64,000 bases of DNA from Citricoccus sp. CH26A (GCF_000224415.1 NZ_AFXQ01000005.1:96792-160791); one strand, 5' to 3'; positions 8,924 to 18,055 are shown, counted from the first letter of the stretch. Notes: generated by a model from the letters alone, not told the origin. Made by a program: numbers and translations.

Positions 8924-9255
8924 CGGTTCTTCAGGGCCGCTTCCAGGCGCTCGACCTTGCCGTCGAGCTCACCGGTGTGCCCGGGCCGGATGTCCGCCTT
9001 GAGCACCAGCGAGATCCGTGAGCCGAACGGGGCGACGGCGTCCACGGCGTCCTTGACGACCGCCATGACCTCGTCCCACTCCCCCTCGATCTCGGTGAAC
9101 ATCGAGGAGGTGCGGTTGGGCAGCCCGGAGTCCCGAACCACCTGCACGGCGGCGGCCACGGCATCGTGCACCGAACCGTCCTCGGCCTGGTGCTGCGTAC
9201 CGGGATCCCCGGGACGGGGCGTTCCGGAGGGGGCGACGGAGAAGGCGACGATCAT
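8920..9255 (-). CDS. MTH1187 family thiamine-binding protein
   Basis: 111 residues, small ferredoxin-like fold of the MTH1187/YkoF group (PF01910), thought to bind thiamine or its precursors. Signature MIVAFSVAPSG at the N-terminus, AVQVVRDSGLPNRTSSMFTEIEGEWDEVM in the middle, and RISLVLKADIRPG. A stretch PRPGDPGTQHQAEDGS lengthens the first loop. ATG 9255 is supported by CAGACT six bases upstream; a GTG at 9273 is the alternative. First gene of the operon with GNAT, the spermidine-synthase-like protein and UspA. Confidence 0.85.
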   Translation of the reverse strand: MIVAFSVAPSGTPRPGDPGTQHQAEDGSVHDAVAAAVQVVRDSGLPNRTSSMFTEIEGEWDEVMAVVKDAVDAVAPFGSRISLVLKADIRPGHTGELDGKVERLEAALKNR

Positions 9256-9261
9256 GCATCC

Positions 9262-9267
9262 AGTCTG
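9262..9267 (-). promoter_or_regulatory. -10-like hexamer of MTH1187 operon (leaderless)
   Basis: CAGACT on the minus strand, six bases before ATG 9255. The identical hexamer and gap precede the tyrosine phosphatase at 47580. Confidence 0.4.
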
Positions 9268-9298
9268 CCCCACCGCCGCCGGGGGCCCAAGGGGTCGG

Positions 9299-10651
9299 CT
9301 ATGCGCCGCCGCCGAAGAGCGGCGCCACCGCCTTGATGAGCTCGTAGCCGCCGAGGACCACGAAGACGAGGGCGGTGAGACCCAGCAGGGCGTTGTGGAA
9401 CCACCGGTTGCGGAACTTCGCCGGGACGAGCTTGCGCTGGTTGTTCAGGAACAGCAGCGTGATGGCCAGGAACGGCATGAAGAGCGCCCCGAGCGTGCCG
9501 TAGAGCAGGATCAGGAAGATCGGCCGCTCCAGGAACAGCAGGGACATCGGCAGGATGGTCAGCCAGATCAGGTAGAACCGGGCCGGCTTCGACTCCAGCG
9601 AGGGGGCGTCGTCCTGGTCCAGGCTGTCCGCCGGCTTGCGGAAGTTCGTCCAGAAGTCGGCGAACATCAGCGAGACGCCGTGCCACACGCCCAGCAGGGA
9701 GGAGAAGGAGGCGGCGAAGAAGCCCACCAGGAAGATGACCGAGAACGCCTGGCCGTAGCGCTCGGCCAGCACGTTGCCCACGTCCAGCAGGCCACGGTCA
9801 CCGGCGGAGATGGCCAGCCCGGCCGAGTGCAGCAGCTCCACGCCCATGATCATGGTGGCGATCACGAAGATGCCGGTGAGGACGTAGGCCGTGGCGTTGT
9901 CATAGCGCATGACGGCCATCCACTTGGGCGTGTTCCAGCCCTTCTCGCGCAGCCAGTAACCGTAGGCGGCCAGGGTGATGGTGCCGCCGACGCCGCCGGC
10001 CAGTCCGAGGACGTAGAACATGGCGCCCTCCTCCGCGGGGATCATCGGGATCAGCCCGGTGAGGATTTCCCCGAGGTTCGGGGCGGTCAGGGCCGCGGAG
10101 ACCAGCACGGCGACGAACATGATGCCGATGAGCACGGTCATGAGCTTCTCGATGAGCCCGTACTTGTTGATCCATACCAGGCCCAGGCCGATCAGTCCGG
10201 AGACGATCGCGAAGATCTTGGAGTCGACCTCCGGGAACAGTGCCGAGAGGGGCAGTGCCACCGAGCTCATGGCGGTGGCCCCGTAGACGAAGCCCCAGAC
10301 CATGATGTAGATGCCGAAGTACCAGCTGGTCCAGACGCCCAGGGTGCGCCAGCCCTGGAAGATGGTCTTGCCGGTGGACAGGTAGTACCGGCCGGTGCCC
10401 TCCACGAGCACGATCTTGAAGATGACGCCCAGCACCACGGCCCACATGAGCCCGTAGCCGTAGCGCGAGCCCGCCGTCAGGGTGGCGACGAGGTCCGCGG
10501 CGCCCACGCCGGTGGCGGCGGCGACGATGCCGGGACCCAGCGAGTTCCACTTGACCTTGACCGGCGTCTCGTCGATCTCGGCCTGCGTGAACCCGACGAT
10601 CTCGGGGTTGTGGACCGGATGATGGCGGTCCACGGGGTCGTGACGTGACAT
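9299..10651 (-). CDS. Nramp-related (SLC11-like) membrane transporter
   Basis: 450 residues with about eleven hydrophobic segments from SLGPGIVAAATGVGAADLVATL to LGLTALVFVVLGGYELIKAV. Overall it aligns in character with Nramp transporters of the LeuT fold. The first unwound helix reads GVGAADL in place of the metal-binding DPGN. The TM6 region GGVGGTITLAAYGYW lacks the MPH-type motif. Metal transport therefore cannot be assumed. Start ATG 10651 has AGGGGA five bases upstream. Divergent from pta. Confidence 0.85.
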   Translation of the reverse strand: MSRHDPVDRHHPVHNPEIVGFTQAEIDETPVKVKWNSLGPGIVAAATGVGAADLVATLTAGSRYGYGLMWAVVLGVIFKIVLVEGTGRYYLSTGKTIFQGWRTLGVWTSWYFGIYIMVWGFVYGATAMSSVALPLSALFPEVDSKIFAIVSGLIGLGLVWINKYGLIEKLMTVLIGIMFVAVLVSAALTAPNLGEILTGLIPMIPAEEGAMFYVLGLAGGVGGTITLAAYGYWLREKGWNTPKWMAVMRYDNATAYVLTGIFVIATMIMGVELLHSAGLAISAGDRGLLDVGNVLAERYGQAFSVIFLVGFFAASFSSLLGVWHGVSLMFADFWTNFRKPADSLDQDDAPSLESKPARFYLIWLTILPMSLLFLERPIFLILLYGTLGALFMPFLAITLLFLNNQRKLVPAKFRNRWFHNALLGLTALVFVVLGGYELIKAVAPLFGGGA

Positions 10652-10767
10652 GGTGTCCCCTAGGTGAGGTGCGATGGGATGACAGGAGAATGGCGTAGGA
10701 CACGGTAGCCGGTGATCGGGGTCGCCCCCAAAGCGCGCACGTGGCCGGTGCCCGCGGGGCGCGCGCC

Positions 10768-10773
10768 TAGAGT
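10768..10773 (+). promoter_or_regulatory. Possible -10 of pta-ackA promoter
   Basis: TAGAGT about 44 bases before the pta ATG, giving a short leader. No clear -35 is visible. The 165-base intergenic stretch also carries the leader of the divergent Nramp-like gene. Confidence 0.3.
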
Positions 10774-10816
10774 GGGATCCGAGGCACACCGTCCACGGGA
10801 AGGCTTGGAACGCGAC

Positions 10817-12889
10817 ATGACCCAGGGCATCTTCGTCACCACCACCACCAACGGGGCCGGCAAGTCCCTCGTGACGCTCGGGCTGGCGGACTCGCTGTAC
10901 AAGCGCACCGGTTCGATCGGCTTCTTCCGCCCGGTGGTCCCGGGTGACTCGGTGGAGGCCGATCCCATGGTCCAGCTGATGCGGGAGAGCTACGGGCTCG
11001 ACGCCGGCCGGTCCCGGGGCGGGGTGACGGCCGCCGAGGCGCGGGGCCTGCTGGCCGAGGGCCGTTCCGACGAACTGCACGAGCGCTGCGTGGCCCAGTT
11101 CGACGAGATGGCCGCAGCCTGCGCGATCATCGTGGTCGAGGGCACCGACCTGACCGGGGCGGACCCGGCGATCGAGCTCGACCTCAACGCCTCGCTGGCC
11201 CGCCACCTGGGCACGCCCGTGGTGGGCGTGGTCTCCGCTGCCGGGCTGGACGGGACCGGCGTCGCCGATGCCGTGGACCTGGCCCGGCGCACCCTGGACG
11301 AGTCCGGCGTCGAGTTGCTGGCGATGATGGTCAACCGGGCCGACCCGGCACGCCTGGACACCGTCACCGAGGCCATCCGCCCCGGCCGCCACGCCTGGCC
11401 GGTGTACGTCCTGCCCGAGCTGCCCGAGCTGGCGCTGCCCTCCGTGGCCGAGATCGCCGCCGCCCTCGGCCTGACCCAGGTGGCCGGCAACACGAACCTG
11501 GACCGTGACGTCTCCGAGGTCAGGGCCGTGTCCATGGAGGGCGGGAACTTCCTGCAGATCCTGCGCGAGGGCGCCCTCGTGCTGGTCTCCGGCGACCGTT
11601 CGGACGCCGTGCTCGCCACCGTCGCCTCGTCCCTGGCCCCGGAGTTCCCCGTGGCCTCCGGGATGATCCTGACCAACGGGATCGAGCCCAACGAGCAGAT
11701 CCGCCGGCTCTACGCCGGGGCGACCTTCCCGATCTTCAGCACCTTCGCCGACACCTTCAGCACGGCCCGTTCCGTCGCCACGGTGCGCAGCGAGCTCTCC
11801 AGCGCCCAGCCCCGCAAGACCGCCGCAGCCCTGGGCGCCTGGCACCAGCGCGTGGACGGCAACGAGTTGTTCGAGCGCATCCAGCTGCCGCGCGCCGAGC
11901 GGACCACCCCGCTGCGCTTCCTGCACGGGCTGATCGAGCGGGCCCGGGCCGACCGGAAGCGGATCGTGCTCCCGGAGGGCGAGGACCCCCGCATCCTGCG
12001 CGCCGCCGAGATCCTGCGCCGCCGGGACGTGTGCGACCTCGTGGTGCTCGGCGACGAGGCCCTGGTGCGTGACGTGGCGGCCCGCGAGGGCGTGGACCTG
12101 ACCGGCCTGGAACTGCTGGACCCCGCCACCGCGCCGGCCCGCGAGCGCTACGCCGAGGAGTACGCCCGGCTGCGGTCCCACAAGGGGGTGGACATCGACC
12201 GGGCGCGCGAGGTGATGACCGAGGGCGCGTACTTCGGCACGATGATGGTCCACCTGGGGGACGTGGACGGCATGGTCTCCGGGGCGGCACACACCACCGC
12301 CAACACCATCCGCCCGGCGCTGGAGTTCGTGAAGACCCGTCCCGGCGTCTCGATCGTCTCCTCCGTGTTCTTCATGCTGCTGCCGGACCGCGCCCTGGTC
12401 TACGGCGACTGCGCCGTGAACCCGGACCCGGACGCCGACCAGTTGGCCGACATCGCCTACGCCTCGGCCGTGACCGCCCACCAGTTCGGCGTGGACCCGC
12501 GGGTGGCCATGCTGTCCTACTCCACCGGCGGCTCCGGCTCCGGGGAGGCGGTGGACAAGGTCCGCACCGCCACCGAACTGGTCCGGGCGGCCCACCCGGA
12601 GCTGAAGGTGGACGGCCCGCTGCAGTACGACGCGGCGGTGAACGCCTCCGTGGCCGCCTCGAAGATGCCGGACTCCGAGGTGGCCGGCCAGGCGACCGTG
12701 TTCATCTTCCCGGACCTGAACACGGGCAACAACACGTACAAGGCGGTCCAGCAGTCCTCCGGGGCCGTGGCCGTCGGGCCGGTGCTGCAGGGACTGAACA
12801 AGCCGGTCAACGACCTCTCCCGCGGGTGCACGGTGGACGACATCGTCAACACCGTGGCCATCACCGCCATCCAGGCCCAGGGCGACTGA
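10817..12889 (+). CDS. pta: Phosphate acetyltransferase
   Basis: Interconverts acetyl-CoA and acetyl phosphate; partner of acetate kinase. 690 residues, the long form. The N-terminal P-loop-like domain is VTTTTNGAGKSLVTLGLADSLYKR (CobB/BioD-like), then a DRTGG-type middle domain, then the catalytic PTA domain from about residue 375 (RKRIVLPEGEDPRILRAAEIL, SGAAHTTANTIRPALEFVKT, MLSYSTGGSGSGEAVDKV, FPDLNTGNNTYKAVQ). ATG 10817 follows a weak purine-rich stretch. ackA begins 44 bases downstream. Confidence 0.95.
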   Translation: MTQGIFVTTTTNGAGKSLVTLGLADSLYKRTGSIGFFRPVVPGDSVEADPMVQLMRESYGLDAGRSRGGVTAAEARGLLAEGRSDELHERCVAQFDEMAAACAIIVVEGTDLTGADPAIELDLNASLARHLGTPVVGVVSAAGLDGTGVADAVDLARRTLDESGVELLAMMVNRADPARLDTVTEAIRPGRHAWPVYVLPELPELALPSVAEIAAALGLTQVAGNTNLDRDVSEVRAVSMEGGNFLQILREGALVLVSGDRSDAVLATVASSLAPEFPVASGMILTNGIEPNEQIRRLYAGATFPIFSTFADTFSTARSVATVRSELSSAQPRKTAAALGAWHQRVDGNELFERIQLPRAERTTPLRFLHGLIERARADRKRIVLPEGEDPRILRAAEILRRRDVCDLVVLGDEALVRDVAAREGVDLTGLELLDPATAPARERYAEEYARLRSHKGVDIDRAREVMTEGAYFGTMMVHLGDVDGMVSGAAHTTANTIRPALEFVKTRPGVSIVSSVFFMLLPDRALVYGDCAVNPDPDADQLADIAYASAVTAHQFGVDPRVAMLSYSTGGSGSGEAVDKVRTATELVRAAHPELKVDGPLQYDAAVNASVAASKMPDSEVAGQATVFIFPDLNTGNNTYKAVQQSSGAVAVGPVLQGLNKPVNDLSRGCTVDDIVNTVAITAIQAQGD

Positions 12890-12933
12890 CCACCGGCTCC
12901 GGCCCCCGCCTCCCCAGAAAGGCTCTCCCAGAC

Positions 12934-14097
12934 ATGCTCATCCTCGTCATAAACTCCGGCTCCTCCTCGCTGAAGTACCAGGTGCGTGAGGTCAATCCCG
13001 ACGGCACGGAGCCGGAGGACCCGGTGGTGGCGAAGGGCCTGGTGGAGCGCATCGGGGTGCCCGGTTCCGGGATCGACAACCACGTCGAGGCGCTGGAACG
13101 GGTCAACGGGGAACTGGAGGAGATCCTCGGGGACCGTCAGATCGCCGCCGCCGGCCACCGCGTGGTGCACGGCGGCGAGCGGTTCAAGGCCCCGGCCCTG
13201 GTGACCATGGAGGTCATCCGGGCGATCGAGCGGCTGGCCCCGCTGGCCCCGCTGCACAACCCGGCGGCCGCCCAGGGCCTGCGGGCCATCGCGGACCGGT
13301 GGCCGGACATGCCCCAGGTGGTCGTCTTCGACACCTCCTTCCACCAGACCATGCCGGAGGAGGCCTGGCGCTACGCCCTGCCGGACGCGCTCTACACCGA
13401 GAACGGCATCCGCCGCTACGGCTTCCACGGCACCAGCCACGACCTGGTCACCGGGATCGCGGCCGAGACCCTCGGCATCGACCGGGACGACTTCAACGCG
13501 GTGATCCTGCACCTGGGCAACGGCGCCTCGGCCACCGCCATCCGCGGCGGGAGGTCCGTGGACACCTCCATGGGCTACACCCCGCTGGCCGGTCTGGTCA
13601 TGGGCACGCGCTCCGGGGACGTGGACCCGTCGATCATCACGCACCTGATCCGGAACCACCACTACGACGCCGAGCAGATGGACCGGCTGCTGAACAACGA
13701 GTCGGGGTTGCTGGGGATGTCCGGCAACGCGGACATGCGCCAAGTGCTGGACTCCGCCCACGCCGGCCACCGCCGCGCCCGGACCGCCATCAAGGTCGCC
13801 TCCTACCGGCTGGCCAAGTACGTGGGCGGCTACCACGTGGCCGTCGGCGGGGCGCAGGCGATCGTGTTCACCGCGGGGATCGGGGAGAACTCCGCCCCGT
13901 TCCGCGCCACCGTGCTGGACCGGTTGGAGCCGCTGGGCGTGGAGTACGACGCCGAGAAGAACCTCGAGCGCTCGCACGCGCCCCGGGTGATCTCCACCGA
14001 GGACTCCGCCATCCCGGTGCTGGTGGTGCCGACCAACGAGGAGATGGCGATCGCCCAGCTCACGCTGAAGGTCGCCCGGCAGCAGGGCGCGCTCTGA
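12934..14097 (+). CDS. ackA: Acetate kinase
   Basis: Makes ATP and acetate from acetyl phosphate and ADP. 387 residues. Signatures in order: LVINSGSSSLKYQ, GHRVVHGGERF, FDTSFHQTMPEEA, RRYGFHGTSHDLV, ILHLGNGASATAI, MGYTPLAGLVMGTRSGDVDPSI, FTAGIGENSAPFR and TNEEMAIA. The catalytic Asp, His and Arg positions of these motifs are intact. Preceded by AGAAAGG as ribosome-binding site. Second gene of the pta-ackA operon, convergent with the dipeptide ABC operon 34 bases on. Confidence 0.97.
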   Translation: MLILVINSGSSSLKYQVREVNPDGTEPEDPVVAKGLVERIGVPGSGIDNHVEALERVNGELEEILGDRQIAAAGHRVVHGGERFKAPALVTMEVIRAIERLAPLAPLHNPAAAQGLRAIADRWPDMPQVVVFDTSFHQTMPEEAWRYALPDALYTENGIRRYGFHGTSHDLVTGIAAETLGIDRDDFNAVILHLGNGASATAIRGGRSVDTSMGYTPLAGLVMGTRSGDVDPSIITHLIRNHHYDAEQMDRLLNNESGLLGMSGNADMRQVLDSAHAGHRRARTAIKVASYRLAKYVGGYHVAVGGAQAIVFTAGIGENSAPFRATVLDRLEPLGVEYDAEKNLERSHAPRVISTEDSAIPVLVVPTNEEMAIAQLTLKVARQQGAL

Positions 14098-14131
14098 CAG
14101 CCCGTTCCGCCCCACCGGGCGAGGCCGTCCC

Positions 14132-15952
14132 TCAGGCCACGCCGGTCTCGATCCCCAGTTCGTTGCCCGGGATCGAGGCCAGCAGCCTGCGCGTGTAGGC
14201 GTGCCGGGGGTTGGTGAAGATCTCCTCGCTCGTGGCGGCCTCGACCAGCTCCCCGTCCTTCATCACGCAGACGTAGTCCGAGATCAGCCGGACCACGGCC
14301 AGGTCATGGGAGATGAACAGGTAGCTCAGCCCCAGTTCCTGCTGCAGGTCGCCCAGCAGCGTCAGGATCTGGTCCTGGACCAGCACGTCCAGGGCGGAGA
14401 CCGGTTCGTCGCACACGATCAGTTCCGGGCGCAGGGCCAGGGCCCGGGCGATCGCCACGCGCTGCCGCTGGCCCCCGGAGAGCTCGGCCGGATACCGGCG
14501 GTGCATGCTCGACGGCAGCGCCACCTGGTCCATCAGCTCCACCACCCGGTCCCGCCGCTCCCGGGCCCCGCCCCGCTTGTAGGCGATGAGCGGCTCCTCG
14601 ATGATGCGCCCCACCGTGAACATCGGGTTCAGGGAGGAGTAGGGATCCTGGAAGACCGCCTGCACGCGCTGGCGGAAGTCCCGCAGTTCGCGGCGGTCCA
14701 GGGTCAGCACGTCGCGGCCGTCGAAGGTGATGGATCCCGACGTCGGCTCGATCAGCCTCAGCAGCATCCTCGCCGTGGTCGTCTTGCCCGAGCCGGACTC
14801 CCCCACGATGGACACGGTGGTGCCGCGGGGGATCTCCAGGCTGACGTTCCGCGCGGCGTAGAAGTCGTCCCCGCCGCGGACGGGATAGACCTTGGTCAGG
14901 TCGGTGATGGTCACCAGCGGCTCCGTGTCCGCCCCGGCGCCCCGCCCCCAGCCCCGCCCGTCCTCGGCGCGGACGGGGGCCGACGCCGGCAGCGCACCGG
15001 CCGTGCCGCCGTCGGGAAGCGGGCGGGCACCCGGGTGGCCCTCCCGCTGCGCCGGGGCCGGGTGATCCTCGCCGCGCGCGCCCGTGAAGGCCTCCGGTGC
15101 CAGCCGGACCGCGGCCACGGACGGCGCCGCCCTCACGAGGGACCGGGTGTACGGGTGCTGGGGGTCCTCCAGCAACTGGGCCGCCGGTCCGGACTCGACC
15201 ACCTTCCCGCGGTGCATCACCACCAGGTCCTGGGCGCGCTCGGCGGCCAGTCCGAGGTCGTGGGTGATGAGCAGGATGGCGGTGCCCAGTTCCTGGGTCA
15301 TCTGCTCGATCTGGTCCAGGATCACCTGCTGGACGGTCACGTCCAGCGCGGAGGTCGGCTCGTCCGCGATGAGCAGCCGGGGCCGGCAGGCCAGCGCCAC
15401 GGCGATCAGGGCACGCTGGCGCAACCCCCCGGAGAGCTCGTGCGGGTACTGCCTCGACCGCCGTCCGGCCTCGGGGATCCCGGCGGCCTCCAGGACCTCC
15501 ACCACCCGGGCGTCCACGTCCCTGCGGGTGGCCAGCCGGTGGGTCAGCAGGGTCTCGGCGACCTGCGTGCCGATCCGGGACACGGGATTCAGGTTGGACA
15601 TGGGATCCTGCGGGACCAGGCCGATCTGGCGGCCCCGGATGTCCCGCATCCTCGACTCGGGCAGACCCACCAGGTCCTGGCCGTTGAACCGGATGGACCC
15701 GCCGGTCACCTTCCCGTTGCCCGCCAGCAGCCCGATCGCGGCCATCGCGGTGGTGGACTTGCCGGAACCGGACTCTCCCACGACGGCCAGGGTGCGTCCG
15801 GCCTCCAGGGACAGCGAGGCGTCCTCCACGGCCCGCACGGAACCGTGCATGGTGGTGAAGTCGACCTGCAGGTCCCGGATCTGCAGCAGGGGTTCAGGCT
15901 CCACGCGGGGTGTCCTCTCGTCCTCGGCGCGCACGTCGCCCATCCCGCTCAC
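14132..15952 (-). CDS. Dipeptide/oligopeptide ABC transporter, fused two-domain ATPase (DppD-DppF type)
   Basis: 606 residues with two complete ABC domains. Domain 1 has Walker A GESGSGKST, signature LSGGLRQRALIA and Walker B RLLIADEPTSALD. Domain 2 has GESGSGKTT, LSGGQRQRVAIA and LIVCDEPVSALD. Between them lies a roughly 60-residue Ala/Gly/Pro-rich linker. Each domain carries the oligopeptide-type insertion (LVPQDPMSNLNPV, AVFQDPYSSLNPM). GTG 15952 overlaps the permease stop as GTGA. It energises uptake by the two upstream-encoded permeases. Confidence 0.93.
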   Translation of the reverse strand: MSGMGDVRAEDERTPRVEPEPLLQIRDLQVDFTTMHGSVRAVEDASLSLEAGRTLAVVGESGSGKSTTAMAAIGLLAGNGKVTGGSIRFNGQDLVGLPESRMRDIRGRQIGLVPQDPMSNLNPVSRIGTQVAETLLTHRLATRRDVDARVVEVLEAAGIPEAGRRSRQYPHELSGGLRQRALIAVALACRPRLLIADEPTSALDVTVQQVILDQIEQMTQELGTAILLITHDLGLAAERAQDLVVMHRGKVVESGPAAQLLEDPQHPYTRSLVRAAPSVAAVRLAPEAFTGARGEDHPAPAQREGHPGARPLPDGGTAGALPASAPVRAEDGRGWGRGAGADTEPLVTITDLTKVYPVRGGDDFYAARNVSLEIPRGTTVSIVGESGSGKTTTARMLLRLIEPTSGSITFDGRDVLTLDRRELRDFRQRVQAVFQDPYSSLNPMFTVGRIIEEPLIAYKRGGARERRDRVVELMDQVALPSSMHRRYPAELSGGQRQRVAIARALALRPELIVCDEPVSALDVLVQDQILTLLGDLQQELGLSYLFISHDLAVVRLISDYVCVMKDGELVEAATSEEIFTNPRHAYTRRLLASIPGNELGIETGVA

Positions 15953-16977
15953 CGTGCCCTCGACTTCGGGTCCAGCGCCTCGCGCAGCGACTCGCCCAGC
16001 AGGGTGAATCCCAGGGCCGTGACGGCGATGCAGAGGCCGGGCAGGAAGGCCAGCCACGGGGCGATGCCCAGCTCGGACTGCGCGTAGGTGAGCATGCGTC
16101 CCCACTCGGCGGTCTCCGGGCGGCCACCGCCCAGGCCCAGGAAGGACAGGGCGGCGGCATCGATGACGGCGGTCGCCAGGGTCAGCGTGGCCTGGACGAT
16201 CACCGGTCCCACCGAGTTCGGCAGCACGTGGCTCATGGTGATGGTCCGCCGGCTCAGCCCGAGGGTCTGGGCGGCCAGCACGTAGTCCGCGCTCTTCTGG
16301 CTGAGCATGGACGAGCGCAGCAACCGCGCGAAGATCGGCACCTGGGAGACGCCGATCGCGATCATCACCGCGTACGGTCCCTGGCCCAGCACGGCGGCGA
16401 TCGACACGGCCAGCAGCAGGTTCGGCACGGACAGCAGGATGTCCACGATCCGCATCACCACCCCGTCGACCCAGCCACCGAACGCACCCGCGAGCAGGCC
16501 CAGCACCATGCCCCCGGCCAGGCCGAGCGCCGTGGAGACCACGCCGATCATCAGGGAGGACTGCGCTCCCCAGATGAGCTTGGACAGCACGTCCCCGCCG
16601 AACCGGTCCAGGCCCAGGGGGAACTGCGGCAGCTCGCCCGGGCCGGGGATGTGGCCCGGGGTAATCTCCCGGGCTCCCGGCACCGCCTCTCCCGGGTACG
16701 GGGCGATCAGCGGGGCCAGGACGGCCACCAGCAGGAACAGCGCCACGATCACCGCACCGGCGATCGCGGCGGGGTTGCGCCGCAACCGCAGGAAGGCGTC
16801 CTTCCAGACGGAGGTGCCCTTCACGGGACCGCCATCGTCCCGCCCGGGCCCCGCGGCCACGACCGTCCCGGTCGTCCCGGGCAGCAGGCCCCCGGACGCC
16901 GGGTCGGGAGCGGGCGAACCGCCGGGCGTCAGGTCCCCCGTGGGACCGCCGGCGGCGGGAGGCAGGTTCACGCTCAT
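15949..16977 (-). CDS. Dipeptide ABC transporter permease (DppC type)
   Basis: 342 residues. A Gly/Pro-rich cytoplasmic N-terminus of about 60 residues precedes TM1 (PAAIAGAVIVALFLLVAVLAPLIAPY), then five more segments of the BPD_transp_1 domain. The EAA-like loop is AAQTLGLSRRTITMSHVLPNSVGPV. Start ATG 16977 overlaps the DppB stop as ATGA. Forms the membrane channel with the DppB-type subunit. Confidence 0.92.
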   Translation of the reverse strand: MSVNLPPAAGGPTGDLTPGGSPAPDPASGGLLPGTTGTVVAAGPGRDDGGPVKGTSVWKDAFLRLRRNPAAIAGAVIVALFLLVAVLAPLIAPYPGEAVPGAREITPGHIPGPGELPQFPLGLDRFGGDVLSKLIWGAQSSLMIGVVSTALGLAGGMVLGLLAGAFGGWVDGVVMRIVDILLSVPNLLLAVSIAAVLGQGPYAVMIAIGVSQVPIFARLLRSSMLSQKSADYVLAAQTLGLSRRTITMSHVLPNSVGPVIVQATLTLATAVIDAAALSFLGLGGGRPETAEWGRMLTYAQSELGIAPWLAFLPGLCIAVTALGFTLLGESLREALDPKSRAR

Positions 16978-17978
16978 GAGACACGCACCCTGGGGTCGAT
17001 GAGGCCGTACGAGACGTCCACCAGCAGGTTGATCAGGGAGTAGATGACGGCGATGAAGATGATGAACCCCTGCAGCACCGGGAAGTCGAGGTTGAAGATG
17101 GCATCCCACAGGAAGCTGCCGATCCCGTTGAACGCGAACACCGTCTCGGTCAGCACCGCCCCGGAGATCAGCAGGCCCAGCTGGAGGCCCAGCGTGGTGG
17201 TCACCGGCAGCAGCGCGTTGCGCATCACGAACCGGTTGCGGATCAGCCGGGGGGCCAGGCCCTTGGCCCGGGCGGTGCGCACGTAGTCCGCGTTCTGCAC
17301 CTCCAGCACCGAGGCCCGGGTGATCCGGGCGATGATGGCCAGCGGGATGGTCCCGAGTGCCACCCCGGGCAGCACGAGGTGCGTCAGGGCGTCCCAGGCG
17401 GCGTCGTACTCCCCGGTGATCATCCCGTCCCAGACGAAGAAGTTCGTGTAGTGGGTGGCGTCGATCCGGGGATCCTGGCGACCGTCGGTGGGCAGCCAGC
17501 CCAACTGGACGGCGAACACCCACTTGAGAATGAAGGCCAGGAAGAACACGGGCACCACCACGCCCATCAGGGACAGCAGCACGGCGGCCTGGTCCTGCCA
17601 ACGGCCCACGTTCCGCGCGGCCCAGTAGCCCAGCGGGATCCCGAAGCCGACGGCGAAGAGGAGCGCGAACGCGGTCAGTTCCAGCGTGGCCGGGAACCGG
17701 GCCGCGAACTCCTCCAGCACCGGCCGGCTGGTCAGCAGGGAGTTGCCGAAGTCACCGGAGAGGATCCGGCCCATGTAGATGAAGTACTGCTCCAGGATCG
17801 GGCGGTCGAAGCCGTAGGCCTCGTTGACCCGGGCCACCGCCTCCGGGGTGGCCTTGTCCCCCAGCAGGGCGGTGGCCGGCCCACCGGGCAGCGCCCGGAC
17901 CCACAAGAAGAGCAGGACGGACAGTCCGATGATGGTGGGGGCCAGCAGCAGCAGTCGGTTGCCGATGAGGCGGAACAC
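16974..17978 (-). CDS. Dipeptide ABC transporter permease (DppB type)
   Basis: 334 residues, GTG start. It begins with the DppB-type TM1 NRLLLLAPTIIGLSVLLFLWVRALPGGPA, then a periplasm-facing loop and five further segments. The EAA-like loop is TARAKGLAPRLIRNRFVMRNALLPVTT. It ends in the family pattern NLLVDVSYGLIDPRVRVS. Separated from the substrate-binding protein gene by 77 bases that hold a strong hairpin. Confidence 0.93.
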   Translation of the reverse strand: MFRLIGNRLLLLAPTIIGLSVLLFLWVRALPGGPATALLGDKATPEAVARVNEAYGFDRPILEQYFIYMGRILSGDFGNSLLTSRPVLEEFAARFPATLELTAFALLFAVGFGIPLGYWAARNVGRWQDQAAVLLSLMGVVVPVFFLAFILKWVFAVQLGWLPTDGRQDPRIDATHYTNFFVWDGMITGEYDAAWDALTHLVLPGVALGTIPLAIIARITRASVLEVQNADYVRTARAKGLAPRLIRNRFVMRNALLPVTTTLGLQLGLLISGAVLTETVFAFNGIGSFLWDAIFNLDFPVLQGFIIFIAVIYSLINLLVDVSYGLIDPRVRVS

Positions 17979-18009
17979 TCAGCGTCCCTTCACGGTGGGC
18001 GGACGGACC

Positions 18010-18042
18010 GGGGCGGGACCGGGGTGGACCCGGTCCCGCCCC
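18010..18042 (-). terminator. Intercistronic hairpin between substrate-binding protein and permease genes
   Basis: Perfect 14-bp stem GGGGCGGGACCGGG / CCCGGTCCCGCCCC (18010-18023 with 18029-18042), five-base loop. Such hairpins often stabilise or partly terminate the transcript so that the binding protein is made in excess over the permease. Confidence 0.65.
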
Positions 18043-18055
18043 AGGGACGGTCGGA

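Noticed and set aside
7781..10648. A very long plus-strand open frame (955 codons) opposite the MTH1187 operon and Nramp-like gene
   Set aside because: Composition is His/Gln/Arg/Gly repeats typical of antisense frames in high-GC DNA. Real genes with clear domains occupy the other strand.
10652..10816. MntR/DtxR-type operator or riboswitch in front of the Nramp-like gene
   Set aside because: The only candidate, around CCTAGGTGAGG, lacks the symmetry of a DtxR/MntR box and no riboswitch core was found.
14132..16984. A single 950-codon open frame over the ABC ATPase and permease region
   Set aside because: Only the part from 15952 down matches ABC ATPase domains; the upstream part is an Arg/Gly-rich shadow of the DppC permease frame.
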